NCBI GenBank assembly: GCA_902491765.1
Contig: CABUIY010000003.1
Coordinates: 84,396-148,395 of the forward strand
Length of the DNA stretch: 64,000 nucleotides
Source: an uncultured Collinsella sp.
Lineage (GTDB): Bacteria; Actinomycetota; Coriobacteriia; Coriobacteriales; Coriobacteriaceae
Direction: 5' to 3'
Shown here piece after piece: positions 16,731 through 25,563 of the stretch. Position numbers and translations under genes: made by a program. Each line of letters starts with the position of its first letter. Position 1 is the stretch's first letter. The notes beneath the pieces were generated by a model that saw only the letters and a program-made list of their open reading frames with translations, was not told the DNA's origin and made no database searches.

Positions 16731-18535
16731 AGCCCAACAACCCCACTGTCAGCGACAACACCGAAAGCGGAGCACTCAACATGGTCAAGCTCACTATCGA
16801 TAATTGCGAGGTCGTGGTGCCCGAGCACACCACGATCCTGGACGCGGCCAAGTCCGTCGGTATCCAGATTCCCACCCTGTGCTACCTGCGCGATCTAAAC
16901 GAGATCGGCGGCTGCCGCGTGTGCGTGGTCGAGGTTGAGGGCTGCGACCAGCTGGTTGCCGCCTGCAACAACTACGTGCTCGACGGCATGGTGGTCCACA
17001 CCAACAGCCCCAAGGCCCGCGAGGCGCGTCGCACCAACGTGCAGCTGCTACTGTCCCAACACGACTCGCGCTGTACGAGCTGCGTGCGCAGTGGTAACTG
17101 CAACCTGCAGACCATCGCCAACGACCTGGGCATCTTCTATCTGCCGTACGAGCAGCACCTGGCGCGCGAGGGCTGGGACTTCGATTTCCCCATCATCCGC
17201 GATAACGACAAGTGCATTAAATGCATGCGCTGCATCAAGGTGTGCGAGAGCGTGCAGGGCTTAGGGATTTGGGACCTGACCAACCGCGCCACGCATACCG
17301 CCGTGGGCACCCGCGGGCGTGCGCCGATCGGCAAGACCGATTGCGTCGCGTGTGGTCAGTGCATCACGCATTGTCCGACGGGCGCCCTGCGCGAGCGTGA
17401 CGATACCGAGACCGTGTTCGACGCCATCGCCGATCCCGACAAGATCGTGCTGGCGCAGATTGCGCCGGCCGTGCGTAGCGCCTGGGGCGAGGAGCTCGGC
17501 ATTCCGCGCGATGAGGCCACCGTCGAGCGCCTGGCCTGTGCGCTGCGCCGCGTGGGCTTTGAGTACGTGTTCGACACCGATTTCTCGGCCGACCTCACCA
17601 TTATGGAGGAGGGCTCCGAGCTGCTCGAGCGCCTGGGTAAGGCCGCCAAGGGCGAGGGCGACAGCCGCAGCTGGCCCATGTTCACGAGCTGCTGCCCGGG
17701 CTGGGTACGCTTTGTGAAGGCGCGTTACCCCGAGTTTGTCGACAGCCTGTCCACGTCCAAGTCGCCGCAGCAGATGTTCGGCGCCATCGCCAAGACCTAC
17801 TACGCCAAGGTGCTGGGCGTGGAGCCCGAGCGCCTGTTTGTGGTGTCCGTGATGCCGTGCACGGCCAAGAAGGCCGAGTGCGCGCTGCCGAGCATGGTGG
17901 GCGAGGACGGCACGCCCGATGTGGACGTTGCACTGACGGTGCGCGAGATGGTGCGCATGGTCCGCGCGAGCCACGTGAGCGTGGATACGCTGGTTGAGGA
18001 GCCGCTCGACACGCCGCTGGGCTTTGGCACGGGCGCAGGTGTGATCTTTGGCGCCACGGGCGGCGTGATGGAGGCCGCCGTGCGCTCGGCCTATTACCTG
18101 GTGACGGGCAAGAACCCCGACGCCGACTTCTTTACCGATGTGCGCGGCCTGGACGGCTGGAAGGAGGCCGTGGCCGATATCGATGGCACCAAGGTACGCG
18201 TCGCCGTGGCGCACGGGCTGGGCAACGCCGCCCGCCTGCTCGACGCGATTCGCGACGGCCGCGTGAGCTATGACTTCGTTGAGGTCATGGCGTGCCCGGG
18301 CGGCTGTGTCGGTGGCGGCGGTCAGCCCATCCATGACGGCTGTGAGCTGGCAGCCGAGCGCGGCCAGGTGCTGTGGGGCTTGGATGCTGCTGCGGATATT
18401 CGCTTCTCGCACGAGAATCCCGATGTCCAGGCATGCTACCGCGAGTTCTTGGGCGAGCCGCTCTCGCCGCTGGCCGAGGAGCTGCTGCATACCGACCATC
18501 ACGCATGGACGATGCCTAACGAGGGGACGTGCTAG
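16724..18535 (+). CDS. hydA: [FeFe] hydrogenase catalytic subunit (HydA-type)
   Basis: A 603-residue iron-only hydrogenase making or oxidising H2. It has a 2Fe-2S ferredoxin domain (LCYLRDLNEIGGCRVCVVEV), a His/Cys cluster motif (HDSRCTSCVRSGNC), two [4Fe-4S] motifs (CIKCMRCIKVC, CVACGQCITHCP) and the three H-cluster signatures: L1 FTSCCPGWV, L2 MPCTAKKAE and L3 ACPGGCVGGGGQP. All H-cluster cysteines are present. The ATG at 16724 overlaps the previous stop, with GGAGG about 9 nt upstream; an internal Met at MVKLTI is an alternative. Modular type is M3-like, with the partner oxidoreductase upstream. The maturases HydEFG are not in this window. Confidence 0.95.
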   Translation: MVEPNNPTVSDNTESGALNMVKLTIDNCEVVVPEHTTILDAAKSVGIQIPTLCYLRDLNEIGGCRVCVVEVEGCDQLVAACNNYVLDGMVVHTNSPKAREARRTNVQLLLSQHDSRCTSCVRSGNCNLQTIANDLGIFYLPYEQHLAREGWDFDFPIIRDNDKCIKCMRCIKVCESVQGLGIWDLTNRATHTAVGTRGRAPIGKTDCVACGQCITHCPTGALRERDDTETVFDAIADPDKIVLAQIAPAVRSAWGEELGIPRDEATVERLACALRRVGFEYVFDTDFSADLTIMEEGSELLERLGKAAKGEGDSRSWPMFTSCCPGWVRFVKARYPEFVDSLSTSKSPQQMFGAIAKTYYAKVLGVEPERLFVVSVMPCTAKKAECALPSMVGEDGTPDVDVALTVREMVRMVRASHVSVDTLVEEPLDTPLGFGTGAGVIFGATGGVMEAAVRSAYYLVTGKNPDADFFTDVRGLDGWKEAVADIDGTKVRVAVAHGLGNAARLLDAIRDGRVSYDFVEVMACPGGCVGGGGQPIHDGCELAAERGQVLWGLDAAADIRFSHENPDVQACYREFLGEPLSPLAEELLHTDHHAWTMPNEGTC

Positions 18536-18537
18536 CG

Positions 18538-19593
18538 ATGCGCGCGTTTAATGTTGAGATGTCGCGCCGGGGGTTTGCCTCGGCGCTCGCTGCGGGCGCC
18601 CTGTCGCTTGCGCTCGCGGGCTGTGGCGGCGGGGCTGCCGGTGCCGGGTCCGCCGCGGGCTCGGCTGCCACAGACGGCGCCGGTGCTGCTGCAGAGCCGG
18701 TCGAGGTGCACGTCGCCTCGCTCAAGGGGCCGACCTCGATTGGTCTGGTGCAGTTTATGGACCGGGCGGCCGATGGCGAGACGGACAATGAGTTCGACTT
18801 TGCGATCAACACCGCCGCCGACGAGATTGTGCCCAAGGTCATTCAGGGCGATATCGACATTGCCCTGGTGCCGGCCAACGTGGCGAGCGTGCTCTACAAC
18901 AAGACCGAGGGCGCGGTGCAGGTTATCGACATCAACACGCTGGGCGTGCTGAACGTGGTGACGGGCGACGCGAGTGTGACCTCGTTTGGCGATCTGGCGG
19001 GTCGCACCGTCTACATGACGGGCAAGGGCACCACGCCAGAGTACGTCATGAACTACCTGCTGGAGCGCGCGGGCCTGACCGGCCAGGTGGCGCTCGAGTT
19101 TAAGAGCGAGCCCACCGAGGTGCTGTCGGCCCTGCTTGCCGACCCGTCCGCCGTGGGCGTGCTGCCGGAGCCGTTCAAGACCGCTGCCATCGCCAAGAGC
19201 GAGGGCAAGCTGTCGGCACCGGTGAGCCTGACTGATGTGTGGGACGAACTGGCGGGTGACACGGGCTCCCGTTTGCTGACGGGCGTGACCGTGGTGCGCC
19301 GTGCCTTTGCCGAGGAGCATCCCGAGGCCGTGACGGAATTCTTGAGCTGCCATGCGGCGAGCGTGAAGGCCGTGAACGCGGCGCCGGCGGACTGGGCGCA
19401 GGCCGTGGTCGATGCAGGCATCGTGGATAACGCCACGATTGCCGAAAAGGCGATTCCCGGGTGCATGCTCGTGCGCCAGACGGGGAAGGATATGAAGGCG
19501 GCGCTCGGTGGGTACCTGCAGGTGCTGGCCGATGCGGACGCGAGCGCCGTGGGTGGCAAGCTCCCGGCTGACGATTTCTACTACATGGAGTAG
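18538..19593 (+). CDS. Tat-type solute-binding lipoprotein of an ABC transporter (NMT1/SsuA-like)
   Basis: A 351-residue binding protein. The signal peptide has a twin-arginine motif SRRGF and a lipobox LAGC with Cys29, so export in folded form and lipid anchoring are expected. The mature part has the fold pattern of the nitrate/sulfonate/thiamine-precursor binding family (SLKGPTSIGLVQFMDRA; TGKGTTPEYVMNYLLERAG). The ATG at 18538 lies 2 nt after the hydrogenase stop, with GAGGGG about 11 nt upstream; a GTG at 18529 is possible. The permease-ATPase gene follows after 3 nt. The substrate is not known. Linkage to the hydrogenase is unusual. Confidence 0.85.
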   Translation: MRAFNVEMSRRGFASALAAGALSLALAGCGGGAAGAGSAAGSAATDGAGAAAEPVEVHVASLKGPTSIGLVQFMDRAADGETDNEFDFAINTAADEIVPKVIQGDIDIALVPANVASVLYNKTEGAVQVIDINTLGVLNVVTGDASVTSFGDLAGRTVYMTGKGTTPEYVMNYLLERAGLTGQVALEFKSEPTEVLSALLADPSAVGVLPEPFKTAAIAKSEGKLSAPVSLTDVWDELAGDTGSRLLTGVTVVRRAFAEEHPEAVTEFLSCHAASVKAVNAAPADWAQAVVDAGIVDNATIAEKAIPGCMLVRQTGKDMKAALGGYLQVLADADASAVGGKLPADDFYYME

Positions 19594-19596
19594 CCC

Positions 19597-20976
19597 GTGC
19601 GTGCGTTTGCTCGACAAATGACGGAGCGTATGAAGGCGGTGGCGGCAGCAGGTGCCGTGGCCGCCTTTTGGCTTGCCGTGTGGGTCTTCGTGGCGGCGCT
19701 GGTGGCACAGCCGCTGATTTTGCCGGGTCCGGGTGCTGTTGTGGTGGCGTTGCTGCGGCTGGTATGCGATGCCGGCACGTGGGCGATTCTGGCGGGCTCG
19801 GGTGTGCGGATTCTAGGCGGTTTGGCGCTTGCCGCGGTGTGCGGTGGTTTGCTGGCCGGAATTTCGTCGCGCTCGCGGGCGTTTGCCCGCTTGGTGGCTC
19901 CGGCGCTTTCGTTTGTTAAGGCGACGCCGGTTGCCTGCGTGGTGGTCCTGCTGCTCATTTGGCTGGGGTCGGCGCGCGTAAGCATTGCGGCGGTCTTTTT
20001 GATGGCGCTGCCGGGAGTGTATTTTTCGCTGGTCGAGGGCTTGACGCAAGCGGATAAACCGCTGGAGCAGATGTTTCGTCTGCATGGCGTGCGGGGTTGG
20101 CGACTGTTTTGTGCCCACACCTGGCGCGAAGTCCTGCCGTTTGTGCTTTCGTGCGCCCGCGCCGTGATTGGCATGAGCTGGAAGGCCGGCGTGGCGGCGG
20201 AGCTGATCGGCATGGCGGTGGGCACCGTGGGTGAGCGCATCTATCAGGCGAAGCTGCTCATCGAGACGGCTGACCTGCTGGCGTGGACCGTGTTGGTCGT
20301 GGCGGCATCGTGGGCATGCGAGCGCGTGCTGGTGTGGCTGCTGCGGGCTTCGGGGCCCGCAGCATGGCGTGCTGCTGTGCGGGCGCATGGGCGTTGTCCT
20401 CGCGGACGTGCAGGCGGCTCTGCTGGCGGCAGGGCTGCTACGGAGCTTGCGCTCGCCGTGGGCGATCGCGCTCCCTGGGCTCCGGCGCTCGACGGACTGG
20501 TGCTTCGTGTGCCCGCCGGTGGGCGCGCCTGCGTGATGGGCACCTCGGGCGTGGGCAAGTCGACGCTGCTTGCGCTGGCGGCGGGGGAGTGCGCGCCGTG
20601 CTCCATGGTGTTTCAGGATGTGCGCCTGGTAGAGGGCGCCTCGGCTTTGGATAACGTGCTGGTGTGCGCCGACGCGCGCGTGGACGCCTCGAGTGCCGCG
20701 GCCCTGTTGCGCCTGCTGGTGCCGGGGGTCGATGTGCATGCTCGTGTGGCCGAGCTTTCGGGCGGGCAGCGCCGTCGCGTCGAGATCGCTCGAGTCCTGC
20801 TGTGCCCGGGCGGCGCCGTTATTCTGGACGAGCCCTTTACCGGCCTAGATACCGCTGCGCGCGACGCATGCGCCGAGGTCGTGCTCGACTTGCTCGACGG
20901 CCGCATGCTGTTGCTTGCTACGCACGATGCCGTCGACGCTCAGGCCCTCAATATCTCGGACATCATCACGCTCTAA
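19597..20976 (+). CDS. ABC transporter permease fused to its ATPase
   Basis: A 459-residue single polypeptide. Residues 1-250 are a SsuC/ThiX-type permease with about six membrane segments and an EAA-like loop (AAELIGMAVGTVGERIYQAK). After a Gly/Arg-rich linker (about 255-280) comes a compact ATPase: GTSGVGKST (Walker A), VFQD (Q-loop), LSGGQRRR (signature), VILDEPFTGLD (Walker B) and ATHD (H-loop). In this importer family the two parts are normally separate genes. The ATPase half is short (about 175 residues). The GTG start lies 3 nt after the lipoprotein stop, behind GGAG. Together the two genes make a complete importer whose substrate is unknown. Confidence 0.85.
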   Translation: MRAFARQMTERMKAVAAAGAVAAFWLAVWVFVAALVAQPLILPGPGAVVVALLRLVCDAGTWAILAGSGVRILGGLALAAVCGGLLAGISSRSRAFARLVAPALSFVKATPVACVVVLLLIWLGSARVSIAAVFLMALPGVYFSLVEGLTQADKPLEQMFRLHGVRGWRLFCAHTWREVLPFVLSCARAVIGMSWKAGVAAELIGMAVGTVGERIYQAKLLIETADLLAWTVLVVAASWACERVLVWLLRASGPAAWRAAVRAHGRCPRGRAGGSAGGRAATELALAVGDRAPWAPALDGLVLRVPAGGRACVMGTSGVGKSTLLALAAGECAPCSMVFQDVRLVEGASALDNVLVCADARVDASSAAALLRLLVPGVDVHARVAELSGGQRRRVEIARVLLCPGGAVILDEPFTGLDTAARDACAEVVLDLLDGRMLLLATHDAVDAQALNISDIITL

Positions 20977-20997
20977 ATACTTACTCAGCAACAAAAT

Positions 20998-21019
20998 GAT
21001 CCGTTTTTTCTCCGTCCCC
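20998..21019. repeat. Single arm related to the 14606-14667 hairpin
   Basis: GATCCGTTTTTTCTCCGTCCCC matches the left arm and GGGGAC core (reverse complement) of the 14606-14667 element. No matching second arm lies nearby, so it looks like a decayed copy. It follows the ABC transporter stop. Confidence 0.55.
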
Positions 21020-21049
21020 ATAGGGTTGGGTATGGTATTCTATCTGCGG

Positions 21050-21078
21050 GGTAATACTTAGGATTACTAAGTAATACC
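21050..21078. promoter_or_regulatory. Dyad operator upstream of the RelB-like gene
   Basis: GGTAATACTTAG and CTAAGTAATACC surround GATTA, with one mismatch. Ribbon-helix-helix antitoxins usually autoregulate by binding such dyads. It lies about 115 nt upstream of the ATG. Confidence 0.5.
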
Positions 21079-21192
21079 AACGCAGTAGAAACAAACTCCA
21101 GATGCGGGCCAATCGGGTTGCCTTCACAGCCCGTCGCCCAGCCGCGTGGCCCGCATCTATCCGCACCACCGTCGTTTCAAAAAGGAAGCGCC

Positions 21193-21396
21193 ATGGCAGA
21201 ACACATGACCCCGGTTGTCGCGAAGGTCTTGCCCGAGGAAAAGGCGGCCTTCGCGGCGGCAACCCAACTCGTAGGTACCACGCCGTCCAACGCCATCCGC
21301 ATGTTCATCGCCGCCTTCAATCGCTGCGGCACCTTCCCGTTCGACATCTCGCCCAACGGGGCCTTTGGCGCTGCGCCCGATTCTCATCAACAATGA
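21193..21396 (+). CDS. Solitary RelB/DinJ-like ribbon-helix-helix protein
   Basis: A 67-residue protein resembling RelB/DinJ antitoxins: a short N-terminal strand (PVVAKVLPEEK) then two helices with TQLVGTTPSNAIRMFIAAF. Such proteins dimerise, bind DNA and neutralise RelE/YafQ-type toxins. AAGGAAG precedes the ATG. No toxin gene follows: the next gene is a CPBP protease, and the spacer holds a REP-like hairpin. It is either an orphan regulator or half of a broken toxin-antitoxin pair. The dyad at 21050-21078 is a plausible autoregulatory site. Confidence 0.7.
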   Translation: MAEHMTPVVAKVLPEEKAAFAAATQLVGTTPSNAIRMFIAAFNRCGTFPFDISPNGAFGAAPDSHQQ

Positions 21397-21404
21397 CTGT
21401 TTCA

Positions 21405-21467
21405 AACTGCCGGCACTTGGGGACGTTCTTTTTCTGCCGGCAGTTAAGGAACGTCCCTAAGTGCCGG
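21405..21467. repeat. REP/BIME-like element with GGGGACG core
   Basis: Two overlapping dyads are present. A hairpin AACTGCCGGCA (21405-21415) / TGCCGGCAGTT (21435-21445) encloses CTTGGGGACGTTC. A longer dyad pairs CCGGCACTTGGGGACGTTC (21410-21428) with 21449-21467 at 18 of 19 positions. The element fills the gap before the CPBP gene. Confidence 0.8.
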
Positions 21468-21484
21468 GTTTTGAGGAGGTTGGC

Positions 21485-22405
21485 ATGCTCAATGCGATGA
21501 TTTGGGCGCTTGCCTGTTTTGGTGTTGTTGCTGCCGATATAGCCCTGAGCGTGGTTCTGTTTTCAGCTCTCGATGCCGTGTCGGCGCTGACGGGTTTCCC
21601 GATCGACAATCTCGATATCCAATGGTTCCAGGCTGCCGCTCAGACGGCGTCATTTTTGATGGCGCTGCTGTGGTGGCGTTATCTGTGGCCCCGCTCCTTC
21701 ATGGCGCGCCGGCAAGGCGAGCGCCCGCTCGGTGGGGGAGCAAGCGCGGCATGGAAGCGCATTGCCTGCGTTGTCGTGATCGGCCTATCCATGCAGGTGG
21801 TCATTAGCTACCTATGCGACGGCGTGCTGTCGCTGCTGCCCGAGGTCGCGGCAGACTATAGCGATCTCGTCGAGGAGACGGGCATGGGCGATACCAGCCT
21901 TCTTGCGGTCTTGACCACAGTGCTCGGCGCTCCGTTTTGCGAAGAGCTCCTGGTGCGCGGCATCATCTTTGAGTTTTCGCTGCGTGCGTTTAATCCACAG
22001 TGCCGTTCGCTCTGGAAGCGCCGGCGCCGCGCGAACGCGCAGGACGGCGCCATAGTGCCCTGGGCGGCCCCGAGTACCTGGGGAGTCGCCGCGGCAATCG
22101 TGCTGCAGGCGGCGGTCTTCGGCTTTATGCACATGAACTGGGTGCAGGGCTGCTACGCGGGCGCTGCCGGCCTCATTTTTGGTTGGGTGTTCGTGACGAC
22201 CGGAAAGCTCCGCTACACGATCATGCTGCACTTTGCCTTTAATGCCGGGTCGTATCTCATGGGGCTGCTGTGGTTTGTGAACACGCCGTTCGACGTGGCA
22301 ATTACGGTCGCGATCGCCGGCGTGATCCTGGTGGAGGCAATGCGCTCGCTGCGCCAAGCGTGCCAGCAGAGCGCTGTGAGCACATCTACCGCATTCCCGC
22401 ACTAA
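21485..22405 (+). CDS. CPBP-family intramembrane metalloprotease
   Basis: A 306-residue multi-pass membrane protein of the CAAX-protease/bacteriocin-processing (CPBP, Abi) family. The three catalytic motifs are visible: EELLVRG near residue 152 (EExxxR), FGFMHMNW (FxxxH) and LHFAFNAG (HxxxN). Substrates in bacteria are mostly unknown; some members process peptides or give bacteriocin immunity. GAGGAGG lies 6 nt before the ATG at 21485. The 3' end overlaps the stop of the convergent ygiQ gene by 4 nt (CTAA). Confidence 0.88.
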   Translation: MLNAMIWALACFGVVAADIALSVVLFSALDAVSALTGFPIDNLDIQWFQAAAQTASFLMALLWWRYLWPRSFMARRQGERPLGGGASAAWKRIACVVVIGLSMQVVISYLCDGVLSLLPEVAADYSDLVEETGMGDTSLLAVLTTVLGAPFCEELLVRGIIFEFSLRAFNPQCRSLWKRRRRANAQDGAIVPWAAPSTWGVAAAIVLQAAVFGFMHMNWVQGCYAGAAGLIFGWVFVTTGKLRYTIMLHFAFNAGSYLMGLLWFVNTPFDVAITVAIAGVILVEAMRSLRQACQQSAVSTSTAFPH

Positions 22406-24543
22406 TTGCGGCGTCCGCCTCCGTTGGCACCCTGACGCCCCTGAGCTGCACGGTTGCGCCCGGCAGTGTTCTGCGCGCGCGACATACCGCTGTGCCCCTT
22501 GCTGCCCTTAGGCCCCTTGCCAGCGGCGCCACCGTGGGCCTTGCCGCCCTTCTTGCCTGCGCCATGCCCACCGCCAGCAGACGTCTCGCCCGGGCGCGGC
22601 GGCACGGGACGGATCAGGCAATGCTTGGTGTAGCCGATCAGGTCGCGACGGCCAGCCTTTTCCAGCGCCTCGCGTACCAGCTTGTAGTTCTCGGGCTTGC
22701 GATACTGGATGAGCGCGCGCTGCATGGCCTTCTCGTGCGGGTCGCGCGCCACATAGATCGGTTTCATGGTGCGCGGGTCCACGCCGGTGTAGTACATGCA
22801 CGTCGACATGGTGGACGGTGTGGGGTAGAAGTCCTGCACCTGCTCGGGCATGTAACCCATGTCGCGCACGGCTTCGGCAAGGTCCACGGCTTCCTTCATC
22901 GTTGAGCCGGGGTGGCTCGAGATCAGATACGGCACCACGTACTGCTTGAGTCCGTATTCGCGATTCAAGCGTTCAAATTTACGGCAGAATGCGTCGTAGA
23001 CAGCTCGGCTCGGCTTGCCCATCACGGACAGTACCGCGTCGCTCACGTGCTCGGGCGCTACGCGCAGCTGGCCCGAGACATGGTGTTCCAGCAGCTCGCG
23101 CAAAAACTCGTCCGAGGCATCGGCCATGGTGTAGTCAAAGCGGATGCCGCTGCGGACGAAGACCTTCTTGACGCCCGGCAGCTGGCGCAGGTCGCGCAGC
23201 AGCTGCGTGTAGCCGGTCTCGTCGACCACCATGTTCTTGCACACGCTCGGCCACAGGCAGCGCTTGTTCTTGCACACGCCGTGCTTGAGCTGCTTGTCGC
23301 AGGCGGGGCGGCTAAAGTTGGCCGTCGGTCCGCCCACGTCGTTGATATAGCCCTTAAACTCGGGATCGCGCGTGAGCAGCTCGGCCTCGCGCATGATCGA
23401 GTCGTGGCTGCGCATCTGCAACACGCGGCCCTGGTGGAAGGTGAGGGCGCAAAACGAGCACTCACCAAAACAGCCGCGGTTGGAGCTTATGGAAAACTTG
23501 ATCTCAGCAAAGGCCGGCACGCCGCCCGCCGCGTCGTAATCGGGATGCCAGTCGCGTGCGTAGGGGAGTTCGGCCACCTCGTCCATCTCATCGGTAGTGA
23601 GCGTCGCCGACGGCGGGTTTTGCACCACATAGACGCTGTTGGGGTAGGGCTCTACCAGGCGATGCCCGGTGATGGGGTCCATATTCTGTTGCTGCACGTT
23701 AAAGCTGCGCGCGTAGTTGAGCTTGTCGGCGGTAAGGTCGTCCCAGCTGGGCAGCAGATCGTAGTCGTAGACCTCGTCGAGCGAGCCTGTGCGGTAGACG
23801 GTGCCGTTGATATAGGTGATCTGATCGACGGGCAGTCCCGCGTCGAGCGCGTCGGCGATCTCGACGATCGCGTGCTCGCCCATGCCGTAGATGAGGATGT
23901 CGGCGCCCGAGTCGAGCAGTACCGAGCGCTTGAGCTTGTCCTGCCAGTAGTCGTAGTGGGCTAGGCGGCGCAGACTTGCCTCGATGCCGCCGATAATGAT
24001 GGGGGCATCCTTAAACGTCTGACGGATAAGGTTGCCGTAGACCGTGACGGCACGGTTGGGGCGGTGACCCTCCTCGCCGCCGGGCGTGTAGGCGTCGGTG
24101 TGGCGGCGGTGCTTGGTCACCGAATAGTGGTTGACCATGGAGTCCATGTTACCGGCACTGACGAGAAAGCCCAGGCGAGGCTCGCCGAGCACCGTGATGC
24201 TGGCGGGGTCGGTCCAGTCGGGCTGGCAGATGATGCCCACCTTGTAGCCGTGCGCGTCGAGTACGCGGCTGATGATGGCCATGCCAAAGCTGGGATGGTC
24301 CACGTAGGCATCGCCGCAGATGTAGACAAAGTCGCACTGGTCCCAGCCGCGCGCATCCATGTCGGCACGACTGACGGGGAGGAATTTATCGCGGCCCGGA
24401 CGCCAGGGGCGGGCGGGCGTCGCTTGGGAATGCTTGGCGCGGGCGACCGTGGCCTGCGCCTTGCCGCCGCGCTTTTGCTGCTGGCCCTGTTTGCCCTGCT
24501 GTCCGCGTTGGCTGTTCTGAGCGTGCTGAGGCTTTTTTGCCAC
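22402..24543 (-). CDS. YgiQ-family radical SAM protein
   Basis: A 713-residue protein of the YgiQ/UPF0313 family. The N-terminal half is the family-specific domain (FLPVSRADMDARGWDQCDFV; FVYICGDAYVDHPSFG). The radical SAM cluster motif is CFGECSFC (CxxxCxxC) within NRGCFGECSFCAL. The C-terminus is a Lys/Gly-rich tail, as in many members. The reaction is unknown. The GTG at 24543 is chosen because GGGAGGG lies just upstream; the longer frame to 24624 reads into a hairpin. It converges on the CPBP gene with overlapping stops. Confidence 0.92.
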   Translation of the reverse strand: MAKKPQHAQNSQRGQQGKQGQQQKRGGKAQATVARAKHSQATPARPWRPGRDKFLPVSRADMDARGWDQCDFVYICGDAYVDHPSFGMAIISRVLDAHGYKVGIICQPDWTDPASITVLGEPRLGFLVSAGNMDSMVNHYSVTKHRRHTDAYTPGGEEGHRPNRAVTVYGNLIRQTFKDAPIIIGGIEASLRRLAHYDYWQDKLKRSVLLDSGADILIYGMGEHAIVEIADALDAGLPVDQITYINGTVYRTGSLDEVYDYDLLPSWDDLTADKLNYARSFNVQQQNMDPITGHRLVEPYPNSVYVVQNPPSATLTTDEMDEVAELPYARDWHPDYDAAGGVPAFAEIKFSISSNRGCFGECSFCALTFHQGRVLQMRSHDSIMREAELLTRDPEFKGYINDVGGPTANFSRPACDKQLKHGVCKNKRCLWPSVCKNMVVDETGYTQLLRDLRQLPGVKKVFVRSGIRFDYTMADASDEFLRELLEHHVSGQLRVAPEHVSDAVLSVMGKPSRAVYDAFCRKFERLNREYGLKQYVVPYLISSHPGSTMKEAVDLAEAVRDMGYMPEQVQDFYPTPSTMSTCMYYTGVDPRTMKPIYVARDPHEKAMQRALIQYRKPENYKLVREALEKAGRRDLIGYTKHCLIRPVPPRPGETSAGGGHGAGKKGGKAHGGAAGKGPKGSKGHSGMSRAQNTAGRNRAAQGRQGANGGGRRN

Positions 24544-24581
24544 GATCCCTCCCGGTGTCTGTATGCTGCACGTAATTGTAA

Positions 24582-24614
24582 CCAGTCTTTTTGGGACGGG
24601 GCTAAAAAGACTGG
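24582..24614. repeat. REP-like hairpin CCAGTCTTTTT with GGGACGGGG loop
   Basis: Arms CCAGTCTTTTT (24582-24592) and AAAAAGACTGG (24604-24614) are perfect; the loop is GGGACGGGGCT. A partial copy (GTCCCAAAAAGACTG) occurs at 41660-41674. Confidence 0.75.
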
Positions 24615-24796
24615 GGGAGTACATGGACTAGTGAGTGGGAGCGTCGCCGCGCCCACCGTTTGTTTCCAGACTGTGTATCCCTGCGTCGAAGGAGCCGTCT
24701 CGCGCGCACGCCATGTTGTCAATGGGTTACAGTATGAACGGCGGCTATATTTCCGCCAACGCACGAGAGAGTCGTCAACAAGGAGGATGCACGACG

Positions 24797-25513
24797 ATGC
24801 AGCGTGCCAAACAGATATCGGAGTCTATTGAGCTGGGCATCATCTTGGCGCTCGCCGGTGGCTTTATGGACGTGTATTCGTACATTGGGCGCGACCATGT
24901 TTTCGCCAACGCGCAGACGGGCAACATCTTGCTGGTGGGCGTGAGCATCTCGGAGGGCAACTGGGCGCTGGCGGGGCGCTATTTCTTCCCCGTGGTGTCG
25001 TTTGCCGTGGGCATTATGCTTGCCGACCTGGTGCACGAGCGGTTTGGCAGCGTGATCCACTGGCGTCAGGTGACGGTGTTTTTTGAAGCCGTTATCTTGT
25101 TGGGAGTGAGCTTTATCCCGGGCGGCAATTTCAACCTGCTCGCCAACTGCCTCACCTCGTTTGCCTGCGGCATGCAGGTCGAGAGCTTCCGCAAGATTCA
25201 CGGTCACGGCATCGCTACGACCATGTGCATCGGCAACTTGCGCAACGCGCTGCAAAACGTGGACGATTACATCATCACCCACAGGCGCGGCTTTTTGGAA
25301 AACGGCCTGCTGTACTTTGGCGTGATCTTTACCTTTGTGTTTGGCGCCGTGTTGGGCAACTGGTGCATTGAGCGCATGGGCCTGCATGCCATCGTCGTGG
25401 CGAGCTTGCTGCTGTTTGTCGCGTTTGCCATCATGTTTATCGACCGCGAGCGCGACTTGCGCTTACGCTGGAAGGTTGCGGCCGAGGCTTGGAAAGAGGG
25501 CTGCCGAAAGTAA
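24797..25513 (+). CDS. DUF1275 (YoaK-family) membrane protein
   Basis: A 238-residue protein with about six hydrophobic segments. The DUF1275 start signature ALAGGFMDVYSYIGRDHVFANAQTGN is clear. The family is widespread and of unproven function; a transporter role is often suggested. AGGAGG sits 10 nt before the ATG at 24797; a longer frame from 24635 lacks a ribosome site. It is monocistronic, followed by a hairpin terminator. Confidence 0.88.
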   Translation: MQRAKQISESIELGIILALAGGFMDVYSYIGRDHVFANAQTGNILLVGVSISEGNWALAGRYFFPVVSFAVGIMLADLVHERFGSVIHWRQVTVFFEAVILLGVSFIPGGNFNLLANCLTSFACGMQVESFRKIHGHGIATTMCIGNLRNALQNVDDYIITHRRGFLENGLLYFGVIFTFVFGAVLGNWCIERMGLHAIVVASLLLFVAFAIMFIDRERDLRLRWKVAAEAWKEGCRK

Positions 25514-25516
25514 CCG

Positions 25517-25555
25517 AATGCGGCAAAGGGGCTGTCCCTTCGCCGCATTATTTTT
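25517..25555 (+). terminator. Terminator of the DUF1275 gene
   Basis: AATGCGGC (25517-25524) pairs with GCCGCATT (25542-25549), extended by AAGGG/CCCTT inside, and is followed by ATTTTT. Confidence 0.8.
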
Positions 25556-25563
25556 CACCATCT

